Of a stretch of DNA of 64,000 bases, positions 46,976 through 56,596 are shown piece by piece (position 1 is the stretch's first letter; the number at the start of each line of letters is the position of its first letter). The DNA is from Comamonadaceae bacterium (GTDB lineage: Bacteria > Pseudomonadota > Gammaproteobacteria > Burkholderiales > Burkholderiaceae_C), in NCBI GenBank assembly GCA_947378785.1, contig CANCLK010000006.1:1-64000 (forward strand), read 5' to 3'. Both the position numbers and the translations under genes were made by a program. The notes under the pieces were generated by a model. That model did not search any database, had not been told where the DNA came from, and was given only the letters and a program-made list of their open reading frames with translations.

Positions 46976-46995
46976 CCCCGCCGCGTGCGGCGGGG
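46976..46995 (+). terminator. Probable Rho-independent terminator/attenuator after the BKACE gene
   Basis: CCCCGCCGC GT GCGGCGGGG followed by CGTTTTC. Confidence 0.6.
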
Positions 46996-47077
46996 CGTTT
47001 TCATTCACTCACATGAGTTGTCCATGCTGAATCTTTCTCCCCATTTTTCGCGATCGGCGCAGGTCCTGCCCGAGAAC

Positions 47078-48088
47078 ATGAAAATGCAATGGCGTAGGTC
47101 ATTTTGGCGTGTGGCACTGGTGGGGCCCATGTTGCTGGCGGGTCTCACGGTGGCCCTTGCGCAAAGCCCGGGCTCAGAAAAAGACAAGTGGCCGTCCCGT
47201 CCGATCCGGATGATTATTCCGTTCACCGCCGGCGGTCCGATTGACGTAGTGGCCCGACAGGTCGGCCAAAAAATGGCCGAGGTTCTCAACGCGACCATCG
47301 TCTATGACAACCGGGCCGGTGCCAACGGCATCATCGGTATTGACGCCGTGGCCAAGGCGCCACCTGACGGTTACACGATGCTGATCACCACGGGTTCGTT
47401 TGCCGCCAATAGCGTGCTCTACAAAAAACTTCCGCATGACCCGCTAAAGGACTTTGCCCCCATCACGCAGATCTACCGGACTTACGGCAATGTCTTGGTG
47501 GTCAACCCCGATGTGCCGGCTAAGTCGCTGAAAGAATTGATCGCACTGGCGCAAGCCAAGCCAGAAAAAATGAGTTTCAGTTCGGCTGGTTACGGCAACC
47601 TGAATCACCTGAACGGTGAGCTGTTCAATTCGCTGGCACAAACCAAAATCCTCCATGTTCCCTACAAAGGTGCGGGACCGTCCTTCAATGAAGTGGTGGC
47701 CAAGCAAATCGACATGACATTTGCATCGACCGCCGGTTCGGCGGCAGGCATCAAGGATGGTCGGGTCCGTGCGTTGGCGATCAGTGGCACCCAGCGCGCG
47801 CCGATCTTGCCCGACGTTCCGACCTACGCTGAGCAAGGTCTAAAAGGGATGGAACAAGTCTATGGATGGGGTGGGCTGTGGTTTCCCGCTGGGACATCGC
47901 AAGACAAGATCGATCGCATTCAGCAGGTGGTTCACCAAGCCATGCAGCAACCTGATCTGAGGGCGCAACTCGATCGCTTGGGATTGATCACGGTGGGGTC
48001 GAGCCCTGCGGACTTCTCAAAATTTGTCAACGATGACATGGCCTTTCAGGCCAAGCTGTTCAAGCTGGCCAACATCCAGCCGCAGTAA
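47078..48088 (+). CDS. Bug-family substrate-binding protein (7 of 8)
   Basis: WPSRPIRMIIPFTAGGPIDVVARQVGQKMAEVLNATIVYDNRAGANGIIGIDAVAKAPPDGYTML; start taken at MKMQWRRSFW (ORF opens at 46985 inside a hairpin). Confidence 0.9.
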   Translation: MKMQWRRSFWRVALVGPMLLAGLTVALAQSPGSEKDKWPSRPIRMIIPFTAGGPIDVVARQVGQKMAEVLNATIVYDNRAGANGIIGIDAVAKAPPDGYTMLITTGSFAANSVLYKKLPHDPLKDFAPITQIYRTYGNVLVVNPDVPAKSLKELIALAQAKPEKMSFSSAGYGNLNHLNGELFNSLAQTKILHVPYKGAGPSFNEVVAKQIDMTFASTAGSAAGIKDGRVRALAISGTQRAPILPDVPTYAEQGLKGMEQVYGWGGLWFPAGTSQDKIDRIQQVVHQAMQQPDLRAQLDRLGLITVGSSPADFSKFVNDDMAFQAKLFKLANIQPQ

Positions 48089-48150
48089 AAACATCAGTGC
48101 CACCCCATTTCGCAACCCGTTTAATTTTCAATTTTTAAAGTACTGCATTC

Positions 48151-49005
48151 ATGCCCAATCTGATCAAACGCCTGCCAGATAGTTTTCGATGGCCAGGCGG
48201 CAAACGAGTTGCCGTTATTTTTAACATTGCCTATGAAGCTTGGTCCGATGGCCAAGCACCTGGCATCGGCCCGATGGGTAATGTGCTGAAGCCTGGATTT
48301 TTTGATACCAATGCCCATTCGTGGGCGAGCTTTGGGTTGGTGCGCGGCATTCATCGACTCCTGAATATTGCGGAAAAACACCAGATCAAGACCAGCATCA
48401 TGGTCAACGGTGTGATTTGTGAACGTGACCCAGAAACAGTGCGCCGGCTGGCAGATCTTGGCCACGAAATCATCAACCATTCGTGGGGCATGGACGTGAT
48501 CCCGGTTTACTTTGACGAAGCCGCAGAACGTGCCAATCTGCAGCGCAACCATGAACTGCTGGAGCGCACGGCCGGTGTCACGCCAAAGGGTTGGATCAGT
48601 CCGCGCGGTACGGGCAGCCAGATCACGTCACGTCTGCTGGCCGAAGCGGGTTACACGCACCACGGCGATGTCAATGACGACGATCGTCCGTATGTGATGG
48701 AGTTCGACGGCCGGCGTATCGTGGGGATTCCTTTGACCATGGACGTCAATGACCTGCCGACCTGCATTCGCTATGGACACGGACCGCGCCACATGTTGGA
48801 GGCATTCAAGGACACCTTTGCCGCTATGCGCGAACACGAAAGCGTGCCGCTCATGCTCGACGTTACAGCGCACACGCATGTGCTGGGTCGTCCAGCCGGT
48901 GCCTGGGTTTATGACGAGATCATGGGCTTGGTGAAGGCGGCGCCGGATGTCTGGATCTGCACCCGCGCCGAAATGGCGCAATACGTGTTGGACAACACAC
49001 CATGA
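48151..49005 (+). CDS. Polysaccharide deacetylase / PuuE-type allantoinase-like protein
   Basis: RWPGGKRVAVIFNIAYEAWSDGQAPG...HEIINHSWGMDVIPVYFDEAAERANLQRNHELLERTAGVTPKGWISPRGTGSQIT. Confidence 0.85.
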   Translation: MPNLIKRLPDSFRWPGGKRVAVIFNIAYEAWSDGQAPGIGPMGNVLKPGFFDTNAHSWASFGLVRGIHRLLNIAEKHQIKTSIMVNGVICERDPETVRRLADLGHEIINHSWGMDVIPVYFDEAAERANLQRNHELLERTAGVTPKGWISPRGTGSQITSRLLAEAGYTHHGDVNDDDRPYVMEFDGRRIVGIPLTMDVNDLPTCIRYGHGPRHMLEAFKDTFAAMREHESVPLMLDVTAHTHVLGRPAGAWVYDEIMGLVKAAPDVWICTRAEMAQYVLDNTP

Positions 49006-49769
49006 GTTTTCAACCTCAATCCCGCCTTGATGGGAAGGTCGTGGTCATCACCGGCGGCAAGGGAGCGATTGGTTTCGCCACGGCCCAGCGATTGGCCACG
49101 TTGGGTGCACGCATTGTGTCGATTGACCGTCAGGGGCTGGAGGCCGTGCAACTGCGGCTCGACACCTTGCCGAACGCTGATACAGCGAAGCATTTCGCGC
49201 TGACCGCGTCGATCACCGATTCAGCCTCGCTGATGTTGGCGGCTGAACAGGTCATGGCGCGCGCAGGTCGTTGCGACATTCTCATCAACAGTGCGGGCTT
49301 CACCAAATCTATCGCGCCCAAAGACATGGAGACGCTGAGCGACGAATTGTTTGACAGCATCATGGTGATCACACTGCGCGGCGTGTATTCGACTATTCGC
49401 AGCTTTACGCCTTTGCTCAAAGCCAGCGGCGATGGCTTGATTGTGAATGTCTCCTCCATCGCGGGCTTCACGGCCGTTGGCAGCAATTTGGCGTATGTTG
49501 CCGCCAAAGCTGGTCTGGATGTGCTGACGAAGTCCTTGGCTAAATCACTGGCCCCCCAAGTTCGGGTTTTGGCGGTGTCGCCGGGGGTCGTTGATTCGAG
49601 CTTTGTGCCGGGTCGAGGTTCTGACTTCAATGCGAAAACCGCCACCACGATCCCATTGGGCCGCATCGGTCAAATCGAAGACATCGCGTCTGCGATCGAA
49701 GCCTGCGCGACCACTTTACGTTTTGCCACCGGTGCCCGTTTCGTCATCGACGGTGGGCGCAGTCTTTGA
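49002..49769 (+). CDS. Short-chain dehydrogenase/reductase
   Basis: LDGKVVVITGGKGAIGFATAQRLATLGARIVSIDR; YVAAKAGLDVLTKSLAK; ATGA overlap with the preceding gene. Confidence 0.93.
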   Translation: MSFQPQSRLDGKVVVITGGKGAIGFATAQRLATLGARIVSIDRQGLEAVQLRLDTLPNADTAKHFALTASITDSASLMLAAEQVMARAGRCDILINSAGFTKSIAPKDMETLSDELFDSIMVITLRGVYSTIRSFTPLLKASGDGLIVNVSSIAGFTAVGSNLAYVAAKAGLDVLTKSLAKSLAPQVRVLAVSPGVVDSSFVPGRGSDFNAKTATTIPLGRIGQIEDIASAIEACATTLRFATGARFVIDGGRSL

Positions 49770-49854
49770 ACCGCGAAAGACGCACGCCATGAATCTCACC
49801 TATTCTGAGCGGGCCGCTATCGGTCTATTTCGTTTTAACACCTAAGGAACTGAC

Positions 49855-50832
49855 ATGAACCTCCAGAAAAAAATCATTCCCCTGCTGCTACTCGCCATCG
49901 GCTTTGGCGTTGCCAATGCCTATGCAGCCCCAGGCGATTACCCGGTCAAACCGATCAAGATGATCATTTCTTTTCCACCGGGTGGACCGACTGACAGCAG
50001 CATCCGGATCATTGCTGAAAAGTTGGGTGAATTGATGAAGCAGGCCGTCTTCATCGACAACAAGGCTGGTGCTGGCGGCAATGTGGGCACGCAACTGGCG
50101 GCACGCGCAGAACCCGACGGCTACACCTTTTTGGCATCTTCTTCAGCCTTTGCAGTGAACCCGAGCATGTACGCCGGCAAGGCTGGCTACGACCCGATCA
50201 AAGACTTTATCCCGGTCATCACGGTGACGACGCAGCCCAACGTCATCTCGGTCAACGAGAAGGTTCCAGTCAAGACATTTGCAGAACTGAAGGAGTTGGC
50301 GAAGACTGGGAAACTTTCTTTTTCTTCCCCAGGCAGTGGCACCACACCGCACCTGACGTGTGAAAACATTTTCCATGTGAATTGGAAATCTGACATCGTT
50401 CACATTCCCTACAAAGGCGCTGGTCCTGCGTCGCTCGCCGTGGTGGGCGGCGAGACGCCCGTGGCTTGCACAGCGGCCTTTGGTGTGTTTCAGTTCCACA
50501 AACAGGGCCGAGTGAAGATCCTCGGCATCTCCAGCGACAAGCGCCTGCCAAGCCTGCCGGACGTGCCGACCTTCGCGGAGCTGGGTTATCGCGATATCAA
50601 CGACTACACATGGACCACCATCTTTGCACCTGCGGGCACGCCAGCAGCGATTGTTGAAAAGATGAATCATGCGGTCAATCAAATCTTGGCTATGCCTGAG
50701 TTCAAGGAAAAACTCGACAAGGGGGGCCTGATTCCAGTGGGGGGCACCGTGCAGGAGACGTCAGTTTATATTGCGTCTGAAGTTAAGCGTTGGAGTCAGG
50801 TCGTCAAAATGACCGGCGCAAAAGCAGAGTAA
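49855..50832 (+). CDS. Bug-family substrate-binding protein (8 of 8)
   Basis: YPVKPIKMIISFPPGGPTDSSIRIIAEKLGELMKQAVFIDNKAGAGGNVGTQLAARAEPDGYTFL. Confidence 0.92.
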   Translation: MNLQKKIIPLLLLAIGFGVANAYAAPGDYPVKPIKMIISFPPGGPTDSSIRIIAEKLGELMKQAVFIDNKAGAGGNVGTQLAARAEPDGYTFLASSSAFAVNPSMYAGKAGYDPIKDFIPVITVTTQPNVISVNEKVPVKTFAELKELAKTGKLSFSSPGSGTTPHLTCENIFHVNWKSDIVHIPYKGAGPASLAVVGGETPVACTAAFGVFQFHKQGRVKILGISSDKRLPSLPDVPTFAELGYRDINDYTWTTIFAPAGTPAAIVEKMNHAVNQILAMPEFKEKLDKGGLIPVGGTVQETSVYIASEVKRWSQVVKMTGAKAE

Positions 50833-51100
50833 GTTGCCATCTTAAAAATGACGGCGATCAGAGAGAGATGGCCGTCCCTTTTTGATCCAGCCTGCGATCT
50901 GCAGCATGTGGCCTTCGACTTCAGCGAATGGCTACATCAGTCGTTGCCACGATTGAGTAAAAGCCCTTGTTTGCCGTGCTGCCCGATGATTTAGCGCGGC
51001 GGGAGGCGGCTTTGCATCTTGTTGGCGGCGGCCAGCCTCTGGCGGTCCTCCTCGGTTTGGGCTTGGTCGGGTGTGACGCTGATCTAGATGAGTTTGGCGC

Positions 51101-51604
51101 TCAGTCAGGCATCGCTGGTGCGCTGTTCTTGGCAGTGGCAAAGCCGTTTTGTCGCCAAGCTTCAAACACCGTCACGGCCACTGCATTCGATAAGTTCAGA
51201 CTGCGTTGGCCCGACAACATCGGCAGTCGAAGACGCTGCGACGCAGCAAACGTGTCGCGCAATTCAACCTGCAGACCTTGGGTTTCAGACCCGAACACCA
51301 GCCAGTCACCAGCTACAAAACGGGCGTCATAGACGCTGCCGCTGCCGCGCGTGGTCATGGCAAACATGCGCTCTGGCCGCGGTTGCTCGCTGTCTATCAG
51401 CGCCTGCCAGTTGGCGTGACGCAAGACGCGGGTGTACTCGTGGTAATCCAGCCCGGCCCGGCGCATGTGCTTGTCTTCCATGGAGAAGCCCAGTGGTTCA
51501 ACTAGGTGTAGCGTGCAGCCGGTGTTGGCTGCGAGGCGAATAACGTTGCCCGTGTTGGGTGGGATTTCGGGGGCGACAAGAACAATATGAAACATGCGCG
51601 CCAT
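51101..51604 (-). CDS. trmL: tRNA (cytidine(34)-2'-O)-methyltransferase
   Basis: MFHIVLVAPEIPPNTGNVIRLAANTGCTLHLVEPLGFSMEDKHMRRAGLDYHEY...FGSETQGL; SPOUT family. Confidence 0.93.
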   Translation of the reverse strand: MARMFHIVLVAPEIPPNTGNVIRLAANTGCTLHLVEPLGFSMEDKHMRRAGLDYHEYTRVLRHANWQALIDSEQPRPERMFAMTTRGSGSVYDARFVAGDWLVFGSETQGLQVELRDTFAASQRLRLPMLSGQRSLNLSNAVAVTVFEAWRQNGFATAKNSAPAMPD

Positions 51605-52347
51605 TATGTCGGGGCTGTGCGTGTCAACACCACAGCGCTGACGTGTGTCGCCCCGGCCAGTCGCAGAACGCTTGCCGCCATCAGCAGCGAAGCGCCACTC
51701 GTCATCACATCATCTACCAGCACCACACGCCGGCCTTTGAGCTCGGCAGCGCGCAGCGGGTCCACGGCAAATGCGCCCTTCAAGTTGTCCAGTCGCGCAT
51801 GGCGCTTGAGCTCGCTTTGCGGCCGTGTGTGCCGAATGCGCAGCAGCAGCGCGGTGTCGGTAGTGGCTTGGCAAACACTCTGCCGCTGCAATTCACTTGT
51901 CAATTCCCAGGCCTGATTGAAGCCGCGCCACGCCAACCGTTCGGCTGATAGCGGCAGCGGTAGCAGCCAATCGTTGGGTGTCAGTTGACTGAGAAAATCA
52001 CGCACGGCTGGTTGTCGCAAGACTGTGCTGGCCATGAAGGCTGCCCATCCGGTCTGGCTGTCAAACTTGTAGCGTGACACCAACTCTGACCACGGGAAGG
52101 CGTAGGGCAGAGCGGCAAAGCAGGCATCGAGTCCGAAGGGCTCGCGCTGACAGCGGGCGCATTGTGTGTCCTGACGTTCCACAGGCAACTCGAGCGCACA
52201 GGTCCGGCAGCGCCTGCGCACTTGGCCGAAACGCGTCATGCAGGCATGACACACTGGTGCGCTCGGCCAGCTTCGACAAACCGCGCACTGGCTGGGTATG
52301 CGGTTCATGAATAAACCTTGTAGCCTGTGCAGAGCGCTGAAATTCAT
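51604..52347 (-). CDS. ComF family phosphoribosyltransferase-like protein
   Basis: Zn-ribbon-like CAVCRSWPSAPVCHACMTRFGQVRRRCRTCALELP...CARC; PRPP motif RRVVLVDDVMTSGASL; start at MNFSALHRLQG. Confidence 0.9.
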   Translation of the reverse strand: MNFSALHRLQGLFMNRIPSQCAVCRSWPSAPVCHACMTRFGQVRRRCRTCALELPVERQDTQCARCQREPFGLDACFAALPYAFPWSELVSRYKFDSQTGWAAFMASTVLRQPAVRDFLSQLTPNDWLLPLPLSAERLAWRGFNQAWELTSELQRQSVCQATTDTALLLRIRHTRPQSELKRHARLDNLKGAFAVDPLRAAELKGRRVVLVDDVMTSGASLLMAASVLRLAGATHVSAVVLTRTAPT

Positions 52348-52368
52348 CAGGTCAATATACTCGTCCCT

Positions 52369-53289
52369 ATGAGTTCGACCCAACGCCCACCGACACTTGA
52401 TCCACTTGCCGTCGAGCGGTGGCAGCGCATGGCGCCCGGCACCGCGCCTTGGCTGCACGAGGAGGTGGCACAACGCATGTTGGACCGTCTGCAATGGATC
52501 AAGTTGCAGCCTGCCGTTTGGGCGCATTGGGGCGCCGTTCGCGGAGGTCTGCAAGCCCACGCAGCGCTGGTCAAGCGATATTCCCGCGCTCAATGCCATG
52601 TCATTGAAACCTCTCCGCGGCGAAATGCATTGGCCCGTGACGTGCTGGTGCCACGCTTGTGGAAAAGAATATGGCGAGTACTGTCCGGTGGTGGCTCAGC
52701 GATGCGTTTTGATGCGCCTGCGGCAGGCAGTGCCGACATGCTTTGGGCCAACATGGCGTTGCATGAGGCGGCTGATCCCCAAGCGCTGCTGGCAACGTGG
52801 CACCGCATGTTGGCTGTCGATGGTTTCGTCATGTTTTCTTGTCTCGGACCCGATACGGCGCGTGAAGTGCGCGAACTGTACGAAGCGCTGGGCTGGCCGC
52901 CGGCGGGTCATCAGCTCACCGATATGCACGACTGGGGTGACATGCTGGTTCAAACCGGCTTTGCCGAACCCGTGATGGACATGGAGCGCATCACGCTCAC
53001 GTTTGAGACGCCGGCACGGCTGCTGCAAGAGCTGAGAGAGCTTGGGCGAAATTTTCATCCTGAGCGTTTCGGTGCCTTGCGAGGGCGCAAGTGGAAGGCC
53101 GCGCTGGAGCAACTGATCAGCGAGCGTTTGCCGCGCGCAGAGGATGGTCGGCTGTCGCTGACCTTTGAGGTGATTTATGGCCACGCTCTGAAAGCTCGAA
53201 CGAAGATCAAGATGTCAGCACTCAGCGCGGTCTCAGTCGAGGATATGCGAAGCATGTTGCAAAGCCAGCGCGGGATGGTGAAAAAATAA
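52369..53289 (+). CDS. SAM-dependent methyltransferase, BioC-like
   Basis: PPTLDPLAVERWQRMAPGTAPWLHEEVAQRMLDRLQWI...DMLWANMALHEAADPQALLATWHRMLAVDGFVMFSCLGPDTAREVREL. Confidence 0.85.
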   Translation: MSSTQRPPTLDPLAVERWQRMAPGTAPWLHEEVAQRMLDRLQWIKLQPAVWAHWGAVRGGLQAHAALVKRYSRAQCHVIETSPRRNALARDVLVPRLWKRIWRVLSGGGSAMRFDAPAAGSADMLWANMALHEAADPQALLATWHRMLAVDGFVMFSCLGPDTAREVRELYEALGWPPAGHQLTDMHDWGDMLVQTGFAEPVMDMERITLTFETPARLLQELRELGRNFHPERFGALRGRKWKAALEQLISERLPRAEDGRLSLTFEVIYGHALKARTKIKMSALSAVSVEDMRSMLQSQRGMVKK

Positions 53290-53614
53290 TTTTGAAGGGT
53301 ACAGAGTTGGTTGTCGAGCTGGAAACGGCTGGCTGTACCAAGCGAGCGGAGTTTTTCCGCGACTGAGTTCGGGTCGAACCGAAAGGCGGCAATGGCTCTC
53401 TCATTCGGGCGTCAGGGCAGGGATGTTTGGTGGTGGTGGGCGCTGTTTACCACTCAAACGGCGTCCTCCGCTGGCTCATAAAATTCGTATCGCCATTTGA
53501 GGAATGCAGTGAATTTTCATGAAATTCCTGTCCTCGGATGTTCTATTGAAATAGGGCGGCTTAGCTAACTTTATAATCAGCGAGTTAAATTAGTCCGTAA
53601 TTGAATCCATAAAA

Positions 53615-54877
53615 GTGATGACGATGAACGCAAGCAAAACCACAAGGTCCGGCATGACACACGCAGGGGCGATTTTGGAGTCGGTGAAACAGGCTCCTTT
53701 GGCTGTGTACTGCAAGGCAGCAACTGCAGCCGCCGTACTGGTCTCGGCGGCCTCTTTGAGCGGTGCTGCGCTCGCCAACGTGAAGGACTTGCCCGGCGGT
53801 CCCGGCGTCAATCAGCTCAACCTGCCGATGCCAGCTACCCGTATAGCGGCTGAGCAAATCTGGCTGCACTGGTTCATGATGATCATCTGCACGGTGATTT
53901 TTGTGGCGGTGTTCGGTGTCATGTTCTATTCCATCTGGAAGCACCGCAAGTCGGTCGGCCACAAAGCCGCTAACTTTCACGAGTCCACGGCCGTTGAAAT
54001 CGCTTGGACTGTCATTCCCTTTCTGATCGTCATTGGCATGGCCCTGCCGGCCACCAAGGTGTTGGTGGCCTCCAAAGACACCACCAATGCCGATCTGACC
54101 ATCAAAGCCACTGGCATTCAGTGGAAATGGGGCTACGAGTACATCAATGGCGAAGGCGCCGGTATTGGTTTTGTCTCCACTCTCGACGCCGGCCATCGCC
54201 AGTTGTCTAACGATGGCGGCCCTAAAAAGGGCGAGGAAATTGACAACTACTTGCTCAAGGTGGACAACCCTCTGGTCGTTCCCGTCAATCAGAAAATTCG
54301 CATCATCACTACCGCCAACGACGTCGTACACGCTTTCGCGGTGCCGGCTTTTGGCATCAAGCAAGATGCGATCCCGGGCTTTGTCCGTGACACTTGGTTC
54401 CGCGCTGAAAAAACCGGAGACTTTTACGGCCAGTGCCAAGAACTTTGCGGTAAAGAGCACGCCTACATGCCGATCCATGTCAAGGTGGTTTCTGCCGAAG
54501 ATTACACGCTGTGGGTCGGTGGCAAGCTGAAGGAAATTGCTGCTAAAGCTGATGATCCAACGAAAGTCTGGACCCTGACCGATCTGATCGCACGTGGCGA
54601 AAAAGTCTACGCAGCCAATTGCGCGGCCTGCCACCAGGCCAACGGCAAGGGTGCCGGTCCGATCAAACCGCTCGACGGCTCAGCCATCGTGATGGATAAA
54701 GATCACCTCAAGCAGATCAATATTCTGCTCAACGGTGTGAACAATGGTGCTATGCCGTCGTGGAAAGCGCTCAGCGACACAGAGCTCGCCGCTGTGGCGA
54801 CGTACACCAAAAACAGCTGGTCAAACAAGACCGGTCAGCTGGTGCAGCCCGCAGAGTTCGTGGCAGCCCGAAAATAA
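53615..54877 (+). CDS. coxB: Cytochrome c oxidase subunit II with C-terminal cytochrome c domain
   Basis: CuA region GQCQELCGKEHAYMPIHV; C-terminal CAACHQANGKGAGP heme motif. Confidence 0.93.
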   Translation: MMTMNASKTTRSGMTHAGAILESVKQAPLAVYCKAATAAAVLVSAASLSGAALANVKDLPGGPGVNQLNLPMPATRIAAEQIWLHWFMMIICTVIFVAVFGVMFYSIWKHRKSVGHKAANFHESTAVEIAWTVIPFLIVIGMALPATKVLVASKDTTNADLTIKATGIQWKWGYEYINGEGAGIGFVSTLDAGHRQLSNDGGPKKGEEIDNYLLKVDNPLVVPVNQKIRIITTANDVVHAFAVPAFGIKQDAIPGFVRDTWFRAEKTGDFYGQCQELCGKEHAYMPIHVKVVSAEDYTLWVGGKLKEIAAKADDPTKVWTLTDLIARGEKVYAANCAACHQANGKGAGPIKPLDGSAIVMDKDHLKQINILLNGVNNGAMPSWKALSDTELAAVATYTKNSWSNKTGQLVQPAEFVAARK

Positions 54878-54951
54878 TCAGTTATCCGCTCTCAATCATC
54901 AGTAGCCGGGTCATCCGGCTCATGCCAAGTTAAGCTATCAAAGGAAGTCAG

Positions 54952-56568
54952 ATGAGTGCAGTTCTAGACCATCACGATCATGCTCATGACCATGAGCATC
55001 ACGCCCCTACGGGTTGGCGCCGCTGGGTCTTTGCGACCAACCATAAGGACATCGGGACGCTGTATCTGTTGTTCGCTTTCACGATGTTGATGGTCGGCGG
55101 ATTGCTGGCCATGGCCATCCGTGCTGAGTTGTACCAGCCGGGTCTGCAATTGGTGAACCCGGAATTGTTCAACCAGCTCACCACCATGCACGGCCTGATC
55201 ATGGTGTTCGGTGCCATCATGCCGGCCTTCGTTGGTTTTGCAAACTGGATGATCCCGTTGCAAATCGGCGCTGGCGACATGGCTTTTGCCCGCATGAACA
55301 ATTTCAGCTTCTGGCTGATGATTCCCGCTGGTGCAACGCTGATGCTGTCCTTTTTCATGCCAGGCGGTGCTCCCGCCGCTGGTTGGACACTGTACGCACC
55401 GCTGACCCTGCAGATGGGCCCCTCCATGGACGCCGGCATTTTTGCCATGCACCTGCTGGGCGCGTCGTCCATCATGGGCTCGATCAACATCATCGTCACC
55501 ATCCTGAACATGCGCGCGCCTGGCATGACACTGATGAAGATGCCGATGTTTTGCTGGACATGGCTCATCACTGCCTACCTGCTGATTGCTGTCATGCCCG
55601 TGTTGGCTGGCGCCATCACCATGACGCTGACCGATCGCCATTTCGGCACCAGCTTCTTTAACCCTGCTGGTGGCGGTGACCCGGTGATGTACCAGCATAT
55701 TTTCTGGTTCTTCGGTCATCCCGAGGTGTACATCATGATCTTGCCGGCCTTCGGCATCGTCAGTCATATCATTCCGGCTTTCTCGCGCAAGCGCTTGTTT
55801 GGCTACGCCTCGATGGTCTATGCCACGGGCTCGATCGCTATCCTGAGCTTTGTCGTCTGGGCGCACCATATGTTCACCACCGGCATGCCGGTGACGGGCC
55901 AACTGTTCTTCATGTACTCGACCATGTTGATCGCCATCCCCACAGGCGTGAAGGTGTTCAACTGGATCGCCACCATGTGGAAGGGTTCCATGACTTTTGA
56001 AACGCCAATGCTGTTTGCGGTTGGCTTTCTGTTCGTCTTCACCATGGGCGGCTTCACCGGTCTCATCCTCTCAGTCGCTCCGATCGACATCCAACTGCAA
56101 GACACTTACTACGTGGTGGCTCACTTCCATTACGTGCTGGTAGCGGGTTCTCTGTACGCCATGTTTGCCGGCTTCTACTACTGGTGTCCTAAGTGGACTG
56201 GCGTGATGTACAACGAGTCCCGCGGCAAGATCCACTTCTGGTGGTCGCTGATTTCTTTCAACGTCACGTTTTTCCCGATGCACTTCTTGGGTCTGGCAGG
56301 GATGCCACGGCGCTACGCTGACTATCCAATGCAGTTCGCCGACTTCAATGCCTTGGCCAGTATTGGTGGTTTGTTCTTCGGTTTGGCACAGGTTTATTTC
56401 TTCTTCTTCGTTGCATTGCCCGCCATGCGCGGCATCGGCCCCAAAGCCGAGGCCAGCCCTTGGGAAGGTGCTGAGGGCCTCGAGTGGGAAGTGCCTTCGC
56501 CAGCACCCTTCCATACCTTCGAGAACCCGCCCAAACTGAATGCTGCTGCCAACAAGGTGATTGGCTGA
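54952..56568 (+). CDS. coxA: Cytochrome c oxidase subunit I
   Basis: WVFATNHKDIGTLYLLFAFTMLMVGG..., IFWFFGHPEVYIMILPAFGIVSHIIP, AHFHYVLVAGSLYAMFAGFYYW. Confidence 0.97.
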   Translation: MSAVLDHHDHAHDHEHHAPTGWRRWVFATNHKDIGTLYLLFAFTMLMVGGLLAMAIRAELYQPGLQLVNPELFNQLTTMHGLIMVFGAIMPAFVGFANWMIPLQIGAGDMAFARMNNFSFWLMIPAGATLMLSFFMPGGAPAAGWTLYAPLTLQMGPSMDAGIFAMHLLGASSIMGSINIIVTILNMRAPGMTLMKMPMFCWTWLITAYLLIAVMPVLAGAITMTLTDRHFGTSFFNPAGGGDPVMYQHIFWFFGHPEVYIMILPAFGIVSHIIPAFSRKRLFGYASMVYATGSIAILSFVVWAHHMFTTGMPVTGQLFFMYSTMLIAIPTGVKVFNWIATMWKGSMTFETPMLFAVGFLFVFTMGGFTGLILSVAPIDIQLQDTYYVVAHFHYVLVAGSLYAMFAGFYYWCPKWTGVMYNESRGKIHFWWSLISFNVTFFPMHFLGLAGMPRRYADYPMQFADFNALASIGGLFFGLAQVYFFFFVALPAMRGIGPKAEASPWEGAEGLEWEVPSPAPFHTFENPPKLNAAANKVIG

Positions 56569-56596
56569 TTGCCGATCATTCATTCGTAAAGACGAC

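Noticed and set aside
53290-53614. Possible ncRNA or promoter architecture upstream of coxB (TATAAT at 53572)
   Set aside because: The best upstream TTGAAA gives a 20-bp spacer, too long for a confident sigma70 call.
54964-55902. 312-aa minus-strand His/Gln-rich ORF opposite coxA
   Set aside because: Antisense of highly conserved coxA; no recognisable domain.
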